This document shows, piece after piece, positions 1 through 11,988 of a stretch of DNA of 64,000 nucleotides. The position numbers and the translations under genes were made by a program. The stretch is from NCBI GenBank assembly GCA_963576735.1, contig CAUYWD010000341.1, positions 1 to 64,000 on the forward strand, given 5' to 3'. Source of the stretch: Bedellia somnulentella. Its lineage: Eukaryota; Arthropoda; Insecta; Lepidoptera; Bedelliidae. The notes under the pieces are model-generated. The model had not been told where the DNA came from. It did no database searches and saw nothing but the letters and a program-made list of their open reading frames with translations. Each line of letters starts with the position of its first letter. Within the stretch, counting starts at the first letter, position 1.

Positions 1-718
1 CGCCGCGTGGTATCGCTTGCATATATATTTTATGAGTATAGGGCAATCGGTATATTTAATTGTCAAAGACGCGTACAGCAAATGATTGGAATGTATTCAT
101 ATGAACGGCGGCACTTCCACTAATGCTTTGATTTTAAAACTTAAATTTTTATTTTCTGTTTTTGGCATTCCGAATGAAATTGTATCGGACAACGATATTA
201 AAATTAGTTCTACAGAATTTAAATCTTTTTGTAAAAATAATGGAATTGTATATTTTAACTCTCCAATATCTGTAGCAATGGCCAAGCCGAGAACTCAGTA
301 AAAACATGTAAAAAAATGGTTAAAAGTATAATTGAGCAGGACGGCCATCTGAATCAAAATTGTATTCAGTCAAAATTATTAGGATTTTTATTTCAATACC
401 GAAACACTGTTCATTGTACCACTGGGTCTACCCCCACTGAGTTAATGTTTGGTCCTAAATTAAGAACAAGACTAGATAATATTTTAGTACCAGTTAAATT
501 TGAAAAAGATATAACTTACTATAATAAAATTAAACCATCAAGAAATTTCAAAGTAGGTGATATTGTTTGGGCCAAGTGGTTTTTTGGTAGAAAAGCAGAA
601 TGGGTAGAGGGCATTATTAAAAAAAAATAGGTACAAGAATGTTTGATGTTGAATTTAAAGACTATGATGAGACATGTAAAAGACATTTAGACCAATTAAG
701 ACTAGAATTAAGTATAAG
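1..718 (+). pseudogene. Ty3/gypsy-type integrase fragment, decayed
   Basis: Remnant of the integrase core and C-terminal part of an LTR retrotransposon polyprotein. The reading can be followed from about base 40 (VKDAYSK, first catalytic Asp region), through the SDN region near 190 where the usual Gly after DN is lost, to NGQAENSV near 280-300 (catalytic Glu) and the 'YRNT.H..TG..P.ELMFG' stretch at 385-465. Lesions visible: a TGA at 83-85 where the family has Trp, a frame change just before the NGQAEN motif (about 277), and a second frame change at the A-run 619-627. The reading then continues to about 715, where a SINE-A copy abuts. The 5' part lies outside the window; no LTR is visible. 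The element is inactive. Identification by motif only. Confidence 0.8.
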
Positions 719-721
719 TAA

Positions 722-953
722 CATACATACATCGGGGTAGCCAGAGCTTTGGAATGAGACATTCCTCAGCCATTTTTGGAAGTTTGGTGAGGAAATGATG
801 GTTAAAATAAATAATTGTTGGTGACGGATCCCTAAGCACACAACCACATCGCACAAAATTTACTTAAAAGTCCATATTCCCTTAGTCGCCTTTTACGATC
901 ACCCATAGGTAGAAATGGGGTTGTGCTATTGTAAGCCAACATTACACAGCAGA
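722..953 (-). repeat. SINE-A copy
   Basis: SINE-like family member. Read on the minus strand, members start near TGCTGTGTAGTGTCGGCTTA, carry a box-B-like GGTTGGAGACC in the middle and end in 'TTTATAGCCGTGAGTATATG' followed by (GTAT)n. This copy is diverged and lacks part of the tail motif. It abuts the gypsy integrase remnant. Confidence 0.75.
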
Positions 954-1266
954 AGTAAGTAAGTACCGACGATAATTCGTAAAAGATGAAAGCAGTGACT
1001 AATTTATCGTTGTAGATCTATGGTAAAATTTTAGACTGTCGAGTCGCAAACACATTGTTTCATAATGCTCATTCACCATGTTATAATTTCTGAAAATGAA
1101 TTAAGAAATACATGTGACATGTGGTTTGTAAAGCAGCTAAGAAAATCAATACAATATGTTGACTTCCTCAAAGTGGCAAGTGTGTAAACATTTCTGGTTT
1201 TCACGTGACCTTACCAGTCAAGTGAATTTTAGGGTGTCCTAGTCTATTCTAGTAATATAAGCAAGA

Positions 1267-1700
1267 GTGAATGCAGAAGAGATGAGGTCCCTCAGAAAAA
1301 ATTGTAATGTTAAATTATGTGACCGAGTGAGAAATAGTGTTATTCGTGAAAATTGTGGTGTGAAAGATGATATTGTAAGAAAGATAGAAAAAGGAATGAT
1401 GAGATGGTTTGGGCACATAGAGAGGATGGATGATAGAAAATTGGTAAAAGGGATCTATAGAGCTAGTGTGGATGGTAATGTTAGTAGAGGACGACCACGG
1501 AAAACACACTTGGACCAAATTGAGAGTGTGCTCAAAAAGGCTGGCGTCCGAAGTATGAAGAATAAAAGAGCATGTATGAAAAGAGTAATGGAAATAAATG
1601 GAAGGTTTGTCAGGATCGTACGAAGTGGCGATCAATGGTCTCTGCCTACCCCAATGGGAACTAATGGCGTGAGTATATGTACGTATGTATGTATGTATAA
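1267..1700 (+). pseudogene. RTE-like LINE, C-terminal ORF and 3' tail
   Basis: The open frame from 1267 reads as the extreme C-terminus of a non-LTR reverse transcriptase: MMRWFGHIERMDDRKLVKGI, then YRASVDGNVSRGRPRKTHLD and a KAGVRSMKNKRACMKRVM stretch. Lepidopteran RTE-type 'endonuclease-reverse transcriptase' proteins end in this way (family recall). The copy is strongly 5' truncated and ends in GGCGTGAGTATATGTACGTA plus (GTAT)n, about 1670-1700. It is the longest and best-preserved of the RTE fragments in the window. The last 40 or so codons of the open frame run past the tail and are not real coding. Confidence 0.75.
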
Positions 1701-1796
1701 GCAAGAACAATTAATGCTGTCTAAAAATTTAATGTTACATGTCTAACTAAGTAGTATCAATTTGTTCAGTTTATGATAAAAGGTTCATATATCATA

Positions 1797-2010
1797 TTAG
1801 AGTCCCCAAAAAAGGGTAACCAGAGCTTCAGAGCTAGAAACTCCTGAGCCACATTTGAAAGTTGATAGGGCAAATGATAGTAAAAATAAAGTACCGTTGG
1901 TCTCCAACCGCATCGCCCAAAAACCACTTAAAAAAGCCCTATACCCTTAGTCGCCTATTACGGCACCCAGGGGTAGAGAGGGATAGCGGCATTCTAAGCG
2001 CCGGCTTAGA
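1797..2010 (-). repeat. SINE-A copy, divergent subfamily
   Basis: Member of the SINE-A family with the variants 'gagctagaaactcctgagcc' and 'ttgatagggcaaatg'. These are shared with the copy at 32010 and unlike most other copies, which points to a separate subfamily. Confidence 0.7.
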
Positions 2011-3724
2011 GTATTCAAGTGTAGACTAAATGGCTACAAGTTTACAGAGAATAAAAAAAATACCTTCTATTTACTAGCATAACAATCCAATGTTATCTGG
2101 TAGACATCGTTCACATCGCGGCACTTTCACTCAAGAATATATTTAATTGTTTCAATTTTGATATAAACTTTGCACTGTAGAAGTTTCTCGTACTATACTA
2201 TGTCAATACTCCTTGAAACAATTAATAAAATATAGTTTTCTGATCACGAGCATTGTAATCAATTGCCCAATATTATTGTGTATTATTAGTGGCATTGTCG
2301 AAATCAAAGCATAAAGAAGTCAAAAAAAAGTAAAAAAGTTTATTTTTCAAAATTAAGTTAAAAACTAACATTTTTTGAACGTCAATTTTTTTTAAATTTA
2401 CCATTAGTCCGTTGCTTCGGAAGGTGTTTGAAAGAGAAGAAGCAACAAAGAAACTCTTTACATTCACATTTTTTCATTTTTTCAAAATATGGTTTATACA
2501 ATTTGGGGTCATATTTTTACTTTATAAAAGATTTTCAATTTTTACTTTAAAGAAGTTTCTCCTAAATCGTTCTTTTTTGTGCTCCCAAAAACATATGAAA
2601 ACAATATTACGCTCATTATATTGTAATATGCATTACAAGTGAAATTAGGATAAGATTTTGTGATTAATGGTTTGCAACCTTTTAGAAGCTTGACATCCTT
2701 TATGTTACAGCTAGATATACAAAAATGAGGTAAATGTTTGAAATATTATAGGAATAATAATTCTTTTTTTATTCAAAGACGAGTAATATATTATGACAAC
2801 AACTTTTCGCATTTGTTTATTTGAATGTTCGGTGAGGTATATTCGTAGATATTATACTTTTTTATTGAATGAACACAATTTTATGCAGATTTCTACATGC
2901 AGTTAGCAACTTAGGTAACTCAGTAGGGCAGAATTCTACTATATATATCAGGAGTGTGAGTTTTCATGCTGCTGAGCTGGCACTAATATATTTTTCGTCA
3001 ATACTCGTATTTCATCGTTCATACGAAATATATATATTCGAAACAGTTGGTAATTTTGTATTGTTTTACGTTTTAATATAAAATTCTGCTTAATTGAGCC
3101 AACGCTCTCTGTTTTTATTTTTTTCTTTCATGGGTCACCGTGAGAATAAATAACATGAGAAGCCACACAGCATTGTTGCATTGAGCTTGTGATAGTGGAA
3201 TTAAAGATACATTATATAATGATAATACTCGTAGTGTACTATAATAGAAAGGGTAAAGTGGATATCTGCATAAAATCATTAGCTACAAAATCAGGAAGTT
3301 AAAATTTTGAATTAAATATTACACTTTGGAATGTGTCCATAATTGGTGTTAATGAATATTTTGGCCATGTAGTCTAAGTTCTATAATTTAAAAAATAAAA
3401 TTCAATAAACTGAACTGTTAGTTTGTGAAGTAATCTTAACAGCTTGTTTGCATACATGTACGACAGGAACGCTTTCCTTTGCTCTTAATTTTTTAGTTTA
3501 CTGGGGAATAGTTTTTATTGTTCTTGTGTATCGAATTAAATGTAGTCCTAAGTTATTTTTTGCCTGATTAATAAGCGGTGACGCTAAAGAAAAAGATAAA
3601 GACGATTGGATATTCAAAGGCATAAAATAATGTATAAGCATCTGTTAATTATTCCTGTTCAATTTTTCTATTCTATCTTAAATCTTTAATGAGAACATGT
3701 AAATTTTACAATATTTATATTTGA
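2011..3724. other. No gene or recognised repeat
   Basis: AT-rich sequence with poly-T and poly-A runs. The short open frames (for example 2412-2642 and 2869-3081) lack codon bias or motifs and look random. Confidence 0.5.
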
Positions 3725-3856
3725 CCCATGCAAAACGTGGGTACTCTGAACACCAGGTGACAAAGTCACGTGATGTTCAGAAGTATTAGTACCTCTGCCA
3801 ACCCCTTCGGGGATATTCGGCGTGAACGTTTATGTTATTATATGTTATGTTATATT
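3725..3856 (+). repeat. SINE-B copy, 3' half
   Basis: Matches the 3' half of the tRNA-headed SINE seen complete at 27943-28315: the 'caggtgacaaagtcacgtga' stretch, the 'ccaaccccttcggggatatt' block and a tail of (ATGTT)n repeats. The tRNA-like head is missing. Confidence 0.8.
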
Positions 3857-6800
3857 TGACCTTGCATCGTTAAAGAATTCCTAAAATATGGCTTCCCGGG
3901 GGAATAATTCGCGGTAAGTTTGCCCATTAACTTTTATCTTTCGACCGAGGGGCGGGATTTGACCCTCACCGGACGTACATTTTGTTTTGGGGCTGAGGGA
4001 AATCCGATGGATAATGGACTTTTGCATTTAAATACTTACTACACTTTCGTTTTGAAGTTAAATCCTTCTTGCAAAAATTTAAATTGTATGTAAGTTAAAC
4101 ATATATAAAAACAAACACATCAGAAGACGATCTTAACCCTTTACAAGGCGGAGGCCAAATAGCGACCACCATAATTTCAACCTTTCCTAGCTTCAAATAG
4201 AAGTGACAAACAATGAATTTTTGATCATACCTTACCTTATAAAGGGTTAATAATCTCGATGATTTAACATTTACTTGAATCATCCCATAGTTCTTGATCC
4301 TGTCATTATAAAATAATTTCAACATAACACATAAATTATAGCATAACACATCTTTACTTATAAATAAAATACGGTTTTAGAATAGAATATTAGAAAAAAA
4401 ACTGTCTGCATGTCTTTTAGTCCGTCTTATCTCTAAAGCAGCTGAACAGATTTTTACGGGACTTACACTAGCAGATAGTAGATCTAGAAAAAAGTGATTC
4501 AAGCAACTTTATTAAAAACAACACAAACAGGGCAAACATATCGCCCTATATACGGCGATTTGGTAGTCCACCACACTGGCGAAGTCCGTCTTGTTTGATT
4601 GTATTTGTGATTACAGAGTGCCGTTTTCTATCTTATTCATTGTTAAGTTACGTTCCTTTGAGACTTCTCTTTAACGTATTTCTGTTACGACATTCTATAT
4701 TTATAAAACGAAACTACATCCTAACTATAACATAACTATTTAAATAATAAATATTATATAAAATGATGTAGCCCAAAGGTAAAATATGAATCATTTATCT
4801 TGCTCAATCGTGAAAGTGGTAGGCGGTCGAAGGTTAATAGGGTTGAAAACCGCTGGCGCCGCAACCCTTAGCCGGTCATGTGGTTACACAGAATTCATCA
4901 AAATATCGAGTAACTGCAGTTATTATTACTAAATTCTAATACTGTTGCAGGGTTTTGTGGTTGTGCAAAAGGTTAATGATTAAGGTGGAAAACGAATTTT
5001 CATTTATATTCTTGTTTTGGTTTTTAGTTGCGTCGAATGTATGGGTTTTAATTTAACGTCGAATAAAAATGTATAAAAGAAAGACAATGTATTTTTCAAA
5101 CTATGTAGTTTCTATTTAAAAGAAATGACCCTGAATTATTCAATTCCCTCTTAACCGGTCCAATGATGTTTTGAATATGTTTTTATGTAATTAAATATTA
5201 CTAATGCAGGAATAAATGTATTCAACCCTCGAGTAGGAGAAAAACATCAAAGTGCATAGTAATTTAAAGCCAATTTTAATAATTTAGAAGGAATGATGAT
5301 ATTAATAAATTTATTTGTATGAGTAATAAGTATAATATTATACTAGTACAGATACCCCGTCCCATACAACAAAATATGGTGTGGTTCAATACCTTTATTC
5401 AGCGGGCTATTTGTTATAATCTGAAAAGCCCAATATAGAAATTTATTTGATTTATAAGTTACATTAATTAAAATAAAAACTAAATTTATTAATTATACTT
5501 ATACATTTTTATTCTTGTTATCTGACTGATTGTAATTATATCATACCGTGCACACAGCTTCTTGATATTGTGTCCGAATAAATAAATGTTTTATTTTGTG
5601 TATACATTACTAATGCCATGTCTTAATACTGTATGTGTGCCAAATCAATCAATAAATAAAATTAATTTTTTAAGTCTTCCTACTCTCAGTCACTTGTTTT
5701 AGCACCTACGGAAACTAATTTAAAGTTGCTGTAATCAGTTATACAATAAAAGATTCATAAACTTTATCTTGACTGTTAAGTCACGCGCCGAATAGTTAAA
5801 AATATCTCATTCACTCTTAGAATTATACTAACATTGATATCATAGTAGAACAATAACAATAGAAAACTCCTAGACCCTCATTTCTATTCGCATTCGTAAA
5901 GCAAATTGCACTTAGTAACATCTCAGAGTACTTACCCTCTAAGATAAAACTAGTGAATTAAAGTTACATACAGCAAGTGCTTCCTAAGACAAATTAATTA
6001 AGAGTAAGTTTTAGTAAAATTTACTGCGGTGTGTCTAGATGTTTAATGATCTTGTTTTAGTGCTATCTTATTTTTCAGAAGATCCTGTAAATTATTGTAA
6101 GTTCTTTACTAGAAAACTATAAACTTCTTGGCACAACGGATAAGTAATTGCTTTGTAAGAATATACTTTCAATGTTATATGTCTTTCGTCTCTGTTTTAT
6201 CTGAAGTAAAAGCTCAGTTTGATATTCACGAGAAATGAATCCCATTTAGTAGCATAACATTATCATATCATTCCGGGCATATAACTCCAAAGGGTTGCCT
6301 CAGGTACTAGTATGACAATATGATGGTGAAATGATCACATTTGTAAATATGTCATTTTGTCAGGACATAATAATTTAGCACGTGTATTGTTTTTACTAAT
6401 TATCACAAATCCAATAATTATGTCTTTAACAAACAATAACTCATTGGCTTGATTCAATCTTCATTTGTATGTTTACTTTGCTACACTGACGCCTATTATT
6501 ATTAACTCTCGCCATATTAATGAAGCTAGAATAATGATATAATAGTTGTTCAGAGTTTTTTTTTGTGCCCTTATTGTACAAACACTGTCACTATATTAAG
6601 GTTTCTTTACAAAGTTGACAAATATAGCCTAACCAATGACATAAATGTGGCCCATTTCAGGTATAGCATTTCAGCATTTTTACTATTCTTATAATTAAAT
6701 TTTGGCACAAAACATACTTTAAACTACAACAGAGATGAGATATGCAGTAGGATAAGAATACTTTAGTTTGTTGAATAACCACATATAATATAGTCAAACG

Positions 6801-7800
6801 CTGAGAAAATCAAAGCAAAAATTTTAAATTCATATTGAAACTTTTCCTTGGCAAAAAAACCCTTAATAAAAAATATATAACAGCTGTAATTCCATTGTTA
6901 TTCATAACTATTAAAAAAAACGCAACAAAAAAGTAAAGTTATTTATCACGATTATTTAATATGATCCAATTTTGACCTAGTATCAGATGATCTCTTTTTC
7001 CACTGGATATCTAAATTAAGCTTAACAAATTACAATAAATAAATTTAAAATTTTCATTTATCCATACTGTATACGTAGAACAGTAGTACTATTGTTAAAG
7101 TTACATTACAATATTAAACAATAGCTATTCGATTGAGGCGTCTTAAGGAAGAATAGAGGAATACTTAAATGTTTCTTCATACATTGTACGCTCTAGAACT
7201 CTATTGTGTTGAGAAAACATCAAACTTGCATCTCTTTGCTAAATAGAATGAAGGTGTTTGTAATTAGAAAAGGTTTCACTCGCGTACTTTAAAGCATAAA
7301 ATGTATTGCTTCATTTACTGTTTATGGTAGATTGACAGCTAATAACATTTTAAAAAGTTGTTATATTGCAGAAAAAGTGTTAAAATATGATGATGTTAAC
7401 AGTAAGATGTTAAGTTTTAACAACTTTCAGCCGATGTGGCGGGCAGTGGCCTCATAGTATTCTTCCAATAAATGGATTTATTACTACGGTTTTGAATTTA
7501 TGCTACTAAAAACTCACGAATAATTACTATCAACAATTTAATTCAAAAAACTGTATATTTTCTTATCTTTATATATTATTTCTGTAAGCCTCTTTCTTGC
7601 CCGGAACCTGTGACGCGATGAGTTAAGCTAGAAATTTGGTTCAGGTATCGTTTTGTACAGTTCGCGGCCGTGGTGTGCACAAAATTCAGACATCTGATGT
7701 AACTGGATTAAGTTAATTGTTACAGAATTTCAAAGTTTCGATTTTGGCCCATAGACTTTGCTTGAGTGTCATAAGCGCGCGCAAACTTAAGTCGATCAGA
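3857..7800. other. Long AT-rich stretch without gene
   Basis: No convincing coding frame on either strand. The single open frame over 80 codons (4095-4349, minus) has no recognisable feature. A small GC-richer patch at 3890-4010 and one at 4820-4885 are unlike their surroundings but I cannot assign them. Confidence 0.5.
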
Positions 7801-7801
7801 G

Positions 7802-7951
7802 ATGCGCTGTGATTGGTCGGAATATTTTCAAACCGGCTAATCAGAAAAATTCACTAGAAATCCAAAAAAGCTGCGCTGTGATTGGTCGGAAAATTTCAAA
7901 ATAAACTCATTTTATTGGACGCGACGTAGTCGCGCCTGGGTTACCCACTAG
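7802..7951 (+). mobile_element. Helitron-like 3' terminus
   Basis: At 7920-7934 lies a perfect hairpin (stem CGCGAC/GTCGCG, loop GTA). The terminal CTAG at 7948-7951 follows 13 bases later and is itself followed by T. A short hairpin just before CTAG, inserted at A/T, is the Helitron hallmark. Just upstream the 20-bp unit 'gctgtgattggtcgga' occurs twice (about 7808 and 7875). I could not place the 5' end. Confidence 0.55.
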
Positions 7952-7982
7952 TAATTTAATAATACTGAACGATTAAAATTTA

Positions 7983-8232
7983 CATTCATACATACATATA
8001 CTCACGGCTATATATCCCTTGAAGGGGTAGCCAGAGCTAAGGAATTAGAAATTCCTCAACCACTTTTGGAAGTTGCGTGGGGAAAAGACGGTGAAATAAA
8101 GGTTGTTAGTGATGGGTCTTCAACTGCATCGCCCAAAAATCCATTAAAAGCCCCAATACCGTTAGTCGCCTCTTACGTACACCCGCCGGAAGAAATGGGG
8201 TAGTGCTATTCTAAGCCGGCACTACACAACAA
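7983..8232 (-). repeat. SINE-A copy, near full length
   Basis: On the minus strand it runs from 'gtagtgccggcttagaatag' to the 'atagccgtgagtatatg' tail with a (GTAT)n end at 7983-8000. It starts 31 bases after the Helitron CTAG end. Confidence 0.85.
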
Positions 8233-8823
8233 AATTTGTTTAAAATTTGATGTATATTATTTCATAACACTAAAATACAGTAAAAAGTTTTTCTTTCAAA
8301 GTCTAGTATGTTTTTCACCAAAAAAATAAAAGGTTTTCATAAATGTAACTTCAAGTTTGCGACATTCGAAGCGCATTCCGTTTCACAGAACCTTAATAGT
8401 CAGAGTGCAAAGTTTAAGTTAAGGCTGCTCCTGGGAGGAAAGTTTGCTTCTAGTCATTTCGAGAGAACTCAAAATCCCAAATCGTGTTTCGCTTACGTTC
8501 CGTGTTATCACAAATTGTTTGGTATGTTTTAAATTCACGCGATGTTGCTTTATACGAATTGAAAATGTTGGAAATACTTTGAGGTGTGGTACATATTGTT
8601 ATGTTTTGAACAACTTGTGGTATAAGGTTTTTCTTGAGTTCAACACATATGAGAGGAATGTGAAATTCATCGTGTTTTTTTATATTTTAGAATTTAAAAA
8701 TAATACAGATTATTGACATTGCCCATTTCATCTAGTCTCAGTATGATTTATCATTACGCCGACTTATGGTTTCTGGTGATTTATTATATTGCTTATGCTA
8801 AAGTTGTTAATATGATTACCATT
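8233..8823. other. No supported gene
   Basis: Two overlapping open frames of 74 and 90 codons in different frames (8308-8532 and 8444-8716). Neither shows motifs, codon bias or neighbours that would support a gene. Confidence 0.45.
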
Positions 8824-9180
8824 AACATAACATAAAAGTTCACGCCGAATATCCCCGAGGGGTTGGCAGAGGTACTAATGCTTCTGAATATCACGTGACT
8901 TTGTCACCTGGTGTTCAGACTACCCACATATTGCATGGACAGTGAACTTACGTGATAGGGGGCAGGCCTTTCACCGTTTTGTACGAAAACACTTTCACAT
9001 GACTAAGTACATCTCAGCCATGTGGGTTTCCTCACGATGTTTTCCCTCACCGTTAGCAACAATGATAAATTAACCACACATACGTTTTAATAAAAGACAA
9101 ATTGGTGTAGGCCTGACCCGTGATTTGAACTCTAGTCGTTTGCACGATAAATGGTGTTCTACCCATTGAGCTATCACGGT
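8824..9180 (-). repeat. SINE-B copy, near full length
   Basis: On the minus strand it starts with a tRNA-like head: box A near 'gtgatagctcaatgggtaga' at 9178-9155, then box B near 9125. It continues through the E-box-containing body and ends in (ATGTT)n at 8824. Box B is slightly altered. Confidence 0.85.
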
Positions 9181-9439
9181 TAATTTTAATTATTATAATT
9201 ATTAGGTGATTTAGCTGGAAAACTTGAGCAAAACAAAACATAAAATCGGCTATATATGATATTATAAGTGAATTTATAAACCAGTCAAAAATATGCGAGG
9301 CCTCTTAAATATATACTTAAATTAAGTATTACCACTCATTTTTTAAGTTCAGTGACATGATTCAATAATCTGTCGATATTAAGGACCATAGGGGTTTTGA
9401 AATGCCCTCGTCCCTTTTACGGTTGATTTTATCAATAAT

Positions 9440-9690
9440 CCAAATATCAAAAAAATACAGTATGATGGTTTGGGCACACAGAGAGGATAGTAATAGAAAA
9501 TTGGTAAAAGGGATATTTAGAGCAAGTGTGGATGATAACGTTAGTAAAGGACGACCATGGATAACACCCTTGGATATAAAATGAGAGTGTGCTCAAAAAA
9601 GCAGGCGTCCGAAGTATGAAGAATAAAAGAGCATGTATGAAACGATTGATGAATGTTAACGAAGCTAGAGAGGTTTGTAAAATTGAGGTT
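9440..9690 (+). pseudogene. RTE-like LINE 3' fragment
   Basis: Same coding end as at 1267-1700 (MVWAHREDSNRKLVKGIFRA, then ASVDDNVSKGRPW) with frame breaks. The (GTAT) tail is missing. Confidence 0.7.
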
Positions 9691-10066
9691 TGATGTGTGA
9701 AATTTTTAACCATCTTACTATTAAGGCTCACTTGAAAGAGTGTGGTAAAAGATAGCCACACAGATAGCGAGTACTAAGTAATAGGGTCTAGTTTTACCTT
9801 CTTTTTCTGGAACTTTTAAATTCAGGTTGATTGTATGAGGTTACAGATGGATTTTACAATACAAAAATTAAAGAAACAAGCTCTTCTATTCTTATGGAAA
9901 TTTTGATTATAATTATAAACTATGTTCATTTATTTTCCATAATTGGTTGAAAACATTTATGCATAAAAATATATTAATAACTTACTGCACACGTAAGTAT
10001 GCACAAAAAAAAATTATAAAATATCTTTACTTATTTGCTTACTTTATATTTTGTTTACTTACTTGT
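9691..10066. other. No gene or recognised repeat
   Basis: AT-rich sequence with no open frame worth reporting. Confidence 0.5.
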
Positions 10067-10215
10067 CATTTGGCGATGTGGTTGGAGACCCATCACCAAC
10101 AACCTTCATTATACCATCTTTTTCCCCACTCAATTTTCCAAAAGTGGCTGAGGAATTTCTAATTCCTTAGTTCTGGCTGCCCCATCTAAGGAATTATAGC
10201 CGTAAGTATATGAAA
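10067..10215 (+). repeat. SINE-A copy, 3' two thirds
   Basis: Begins inside the element at 'ggcgatgtggttggagaccc' (box-B-like) and ends in 'atagccgtaagtatatg'; the 5' third is missing. Confidence 0.75.
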
Positions 10216-11039
10216 GATCGAATGAATTAATGTTTCCTTATATTTTCTACAGAATAACAGCAAAATAAACATCTCAAGAAAACAATAACAAACGAATAAA
10301 CCCTTTTTAGCGGTGTCTAGACTACGCCATTATTTTGTATTGTTTGATTTCAAGAAACATACGAGTAACACGAATTTATGTTTTCAAAATAAGGTTCCTA
10401 CTTGCTAATAAACGATTACAAGACGTAAAATGATTTGATATTAAAAAAAATCGTAATCAGCCTAGGGTAATACGAAAACATGGATAATTAAAGAATTATT
10501 GTAACATTTCTCAACCTTACTGTTGTCAGAAAATACGAGTCCCTTTAATAAGGTTGCAATTTGCAAAAAGATTCTAAAAAGGGAACACTTATTTGCGCCG
10601 CGCACTTTTTAGAGTATTATAAATATTATAATTTTATTTTATTTATTTCGTGGCAATTTTCAAATGTATATTGCTAAAGAAATAACAATCACTCTTAATT
10701 TATCTTTTTATTATAAATCTATAAAAAAGTTATAAGGCAGTTACAACGTTATTAGAATATAAGGTTGATTAAGTTATTTTTTACTTCTATGATAATACAT
10801 GAAATGGTATCAAAGCTATTATTACTGTAATAATCCGTTTGTGATACTCGTACGAGAAGGTAATATGAACTGCATCCACTAACATATGGGCGACAGACTG
10901 ACACAGGGGGCGCTGTAATGTTTAATTCTCACGCGAACCATCGAAATGAACAATTTGGTTTTGGCAGTAGTAGTTCCTCATATGTATCATATTATTTTCA
11001 TGTATTACATCATCTTTACGACGGAGAAAACACATATAT
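10216..11039. other. No supported gene
   Basis: AT-rich. The 125-codon open frame 10918-11295 is a chimera of unassigned sequence, an RTE scrap and a SINE-B head, so it is not a gene. Confidence 0.5.
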
Positions 11040-11125
11040 AAAAAATATGTATGAAAAGATTGATAAATTTAGAAGTGTGAGAGGTTTATTAGAATCTCAC
11101 AAAGTGGTGACCGATAGTAATTTTT
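11040..11125 (+). repeat. Degenerate RTE-like scrap
   Basis: The words 'tgtatgaaaagattgat', 'gagaggttt' and 'caaagtggtgacc' follow the order of the RTE 3' region seen at 25230-25320, but the spacing is disturbed. Confidence 0.35.
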
Positions 11126-11209
11126 TTACCTTACGGGAAAGAATGGCATATTTCAGTATATGTCAGTATTTATACTTAAATTATTTCAATAATCAGTGCA
11201 TTTATAAAC

Positions 11210-11576
11210 CGTGTACAATCCAAGGTAATAACTCAGTGGGTGGAACACCTCTTATTGTGCAAACGATGAGGGTTCAAATGCCGGGTCCGGCCTAAACCAA
11301 TTTGTCCTTTCTAAGGTCATATGTGTGGTTAATTTGTCATGGTTGTTAGCGGTGAAGGAAAACATCGTGAAGAAAGTAAAGAAAGGAAGGAAAGAAAGAA
11401 GGAAAGAAAGAAAGAGAAAGAAAGAAAGAGAAAGAAAGAAAGAGAAAGAAAGAAAGAAAAAAACGGCGGCGACAGGCCTACCCCGTATCACATGATTACA
11501 ATGTCCAAGCACGTACCAAAACAAAAAGTATTAGTACATCTGCCAACCCCTTCGGGGACATACGGTGCAAACGTTT
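11210..11576 (+). repeat. SINE-B copy interrupted by a microsatellite
   Basis: The tRNA-like head (11228-11290, box B 'gggttcaaatgcc') and 'tgtggttaatttgtcatggt' body are followed at 'catcgtgaag' by a long GAAA-type microsatellite. The body then resumes at 'ggcggcgacaggcctacccc' and ends near 11576. The repeat grew at the place where other copies read 'atcgtgaggaaac'. Confidence 0.8.
11372..11462 (+). repeat. (GAAA)n-type microsatellite
   Basis: About 90 bases of GAAA units with AGGAA and AGAGA interruptions, purine only, lying inside a SINE-B copy. Confidence 0.9.
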
Positions 11577-11986
11577 GAGTCAGTATTTACAAAAAGACCA
11601 TTTGTGAAAGATGATGAATATTAGGGAAGCGTGTTTGCCAATTCAAAGTCCATCGCCTTTACCATAAGGACAAATGCTGCAGGCGCTAACAAAACTCCGT
11701 AGTAATCTGCGACTCAAACGTTTCGTTTGGCTGATCATTTGATCGAAGCTTTTAGAAATGCAGGACTCAATTAATCACGAATGGGGAGTGATAGAATAAA
11801 AAAAAAGATCAATTGCGATCAACACAGGTCTATTTTGTCAGATTCATATTATATAATATGAACCAATAATCTGCCCTTACCCCATTGTAAATTCAAAATT
11901 ATAAAATTAATGTTTATGAAACATATCAAAGAAGTTCTTAGAAGTTTCTGTTTGTATAAAAATTTTTATATTTTAAATAACAGCAA
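11577..11986. other. No gene or recognised repeat
   Basis: AT-rich spacer up to the Tc1 element; nothing recognised. Confidence 0.5.
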
Positions 11987-11988
11987 TA

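Noticed and set aside
10918..11295. 125-codon open frame as a gene
   Set aside because: Its second half is an RTE scrap plus a SINE-B tRNA head.
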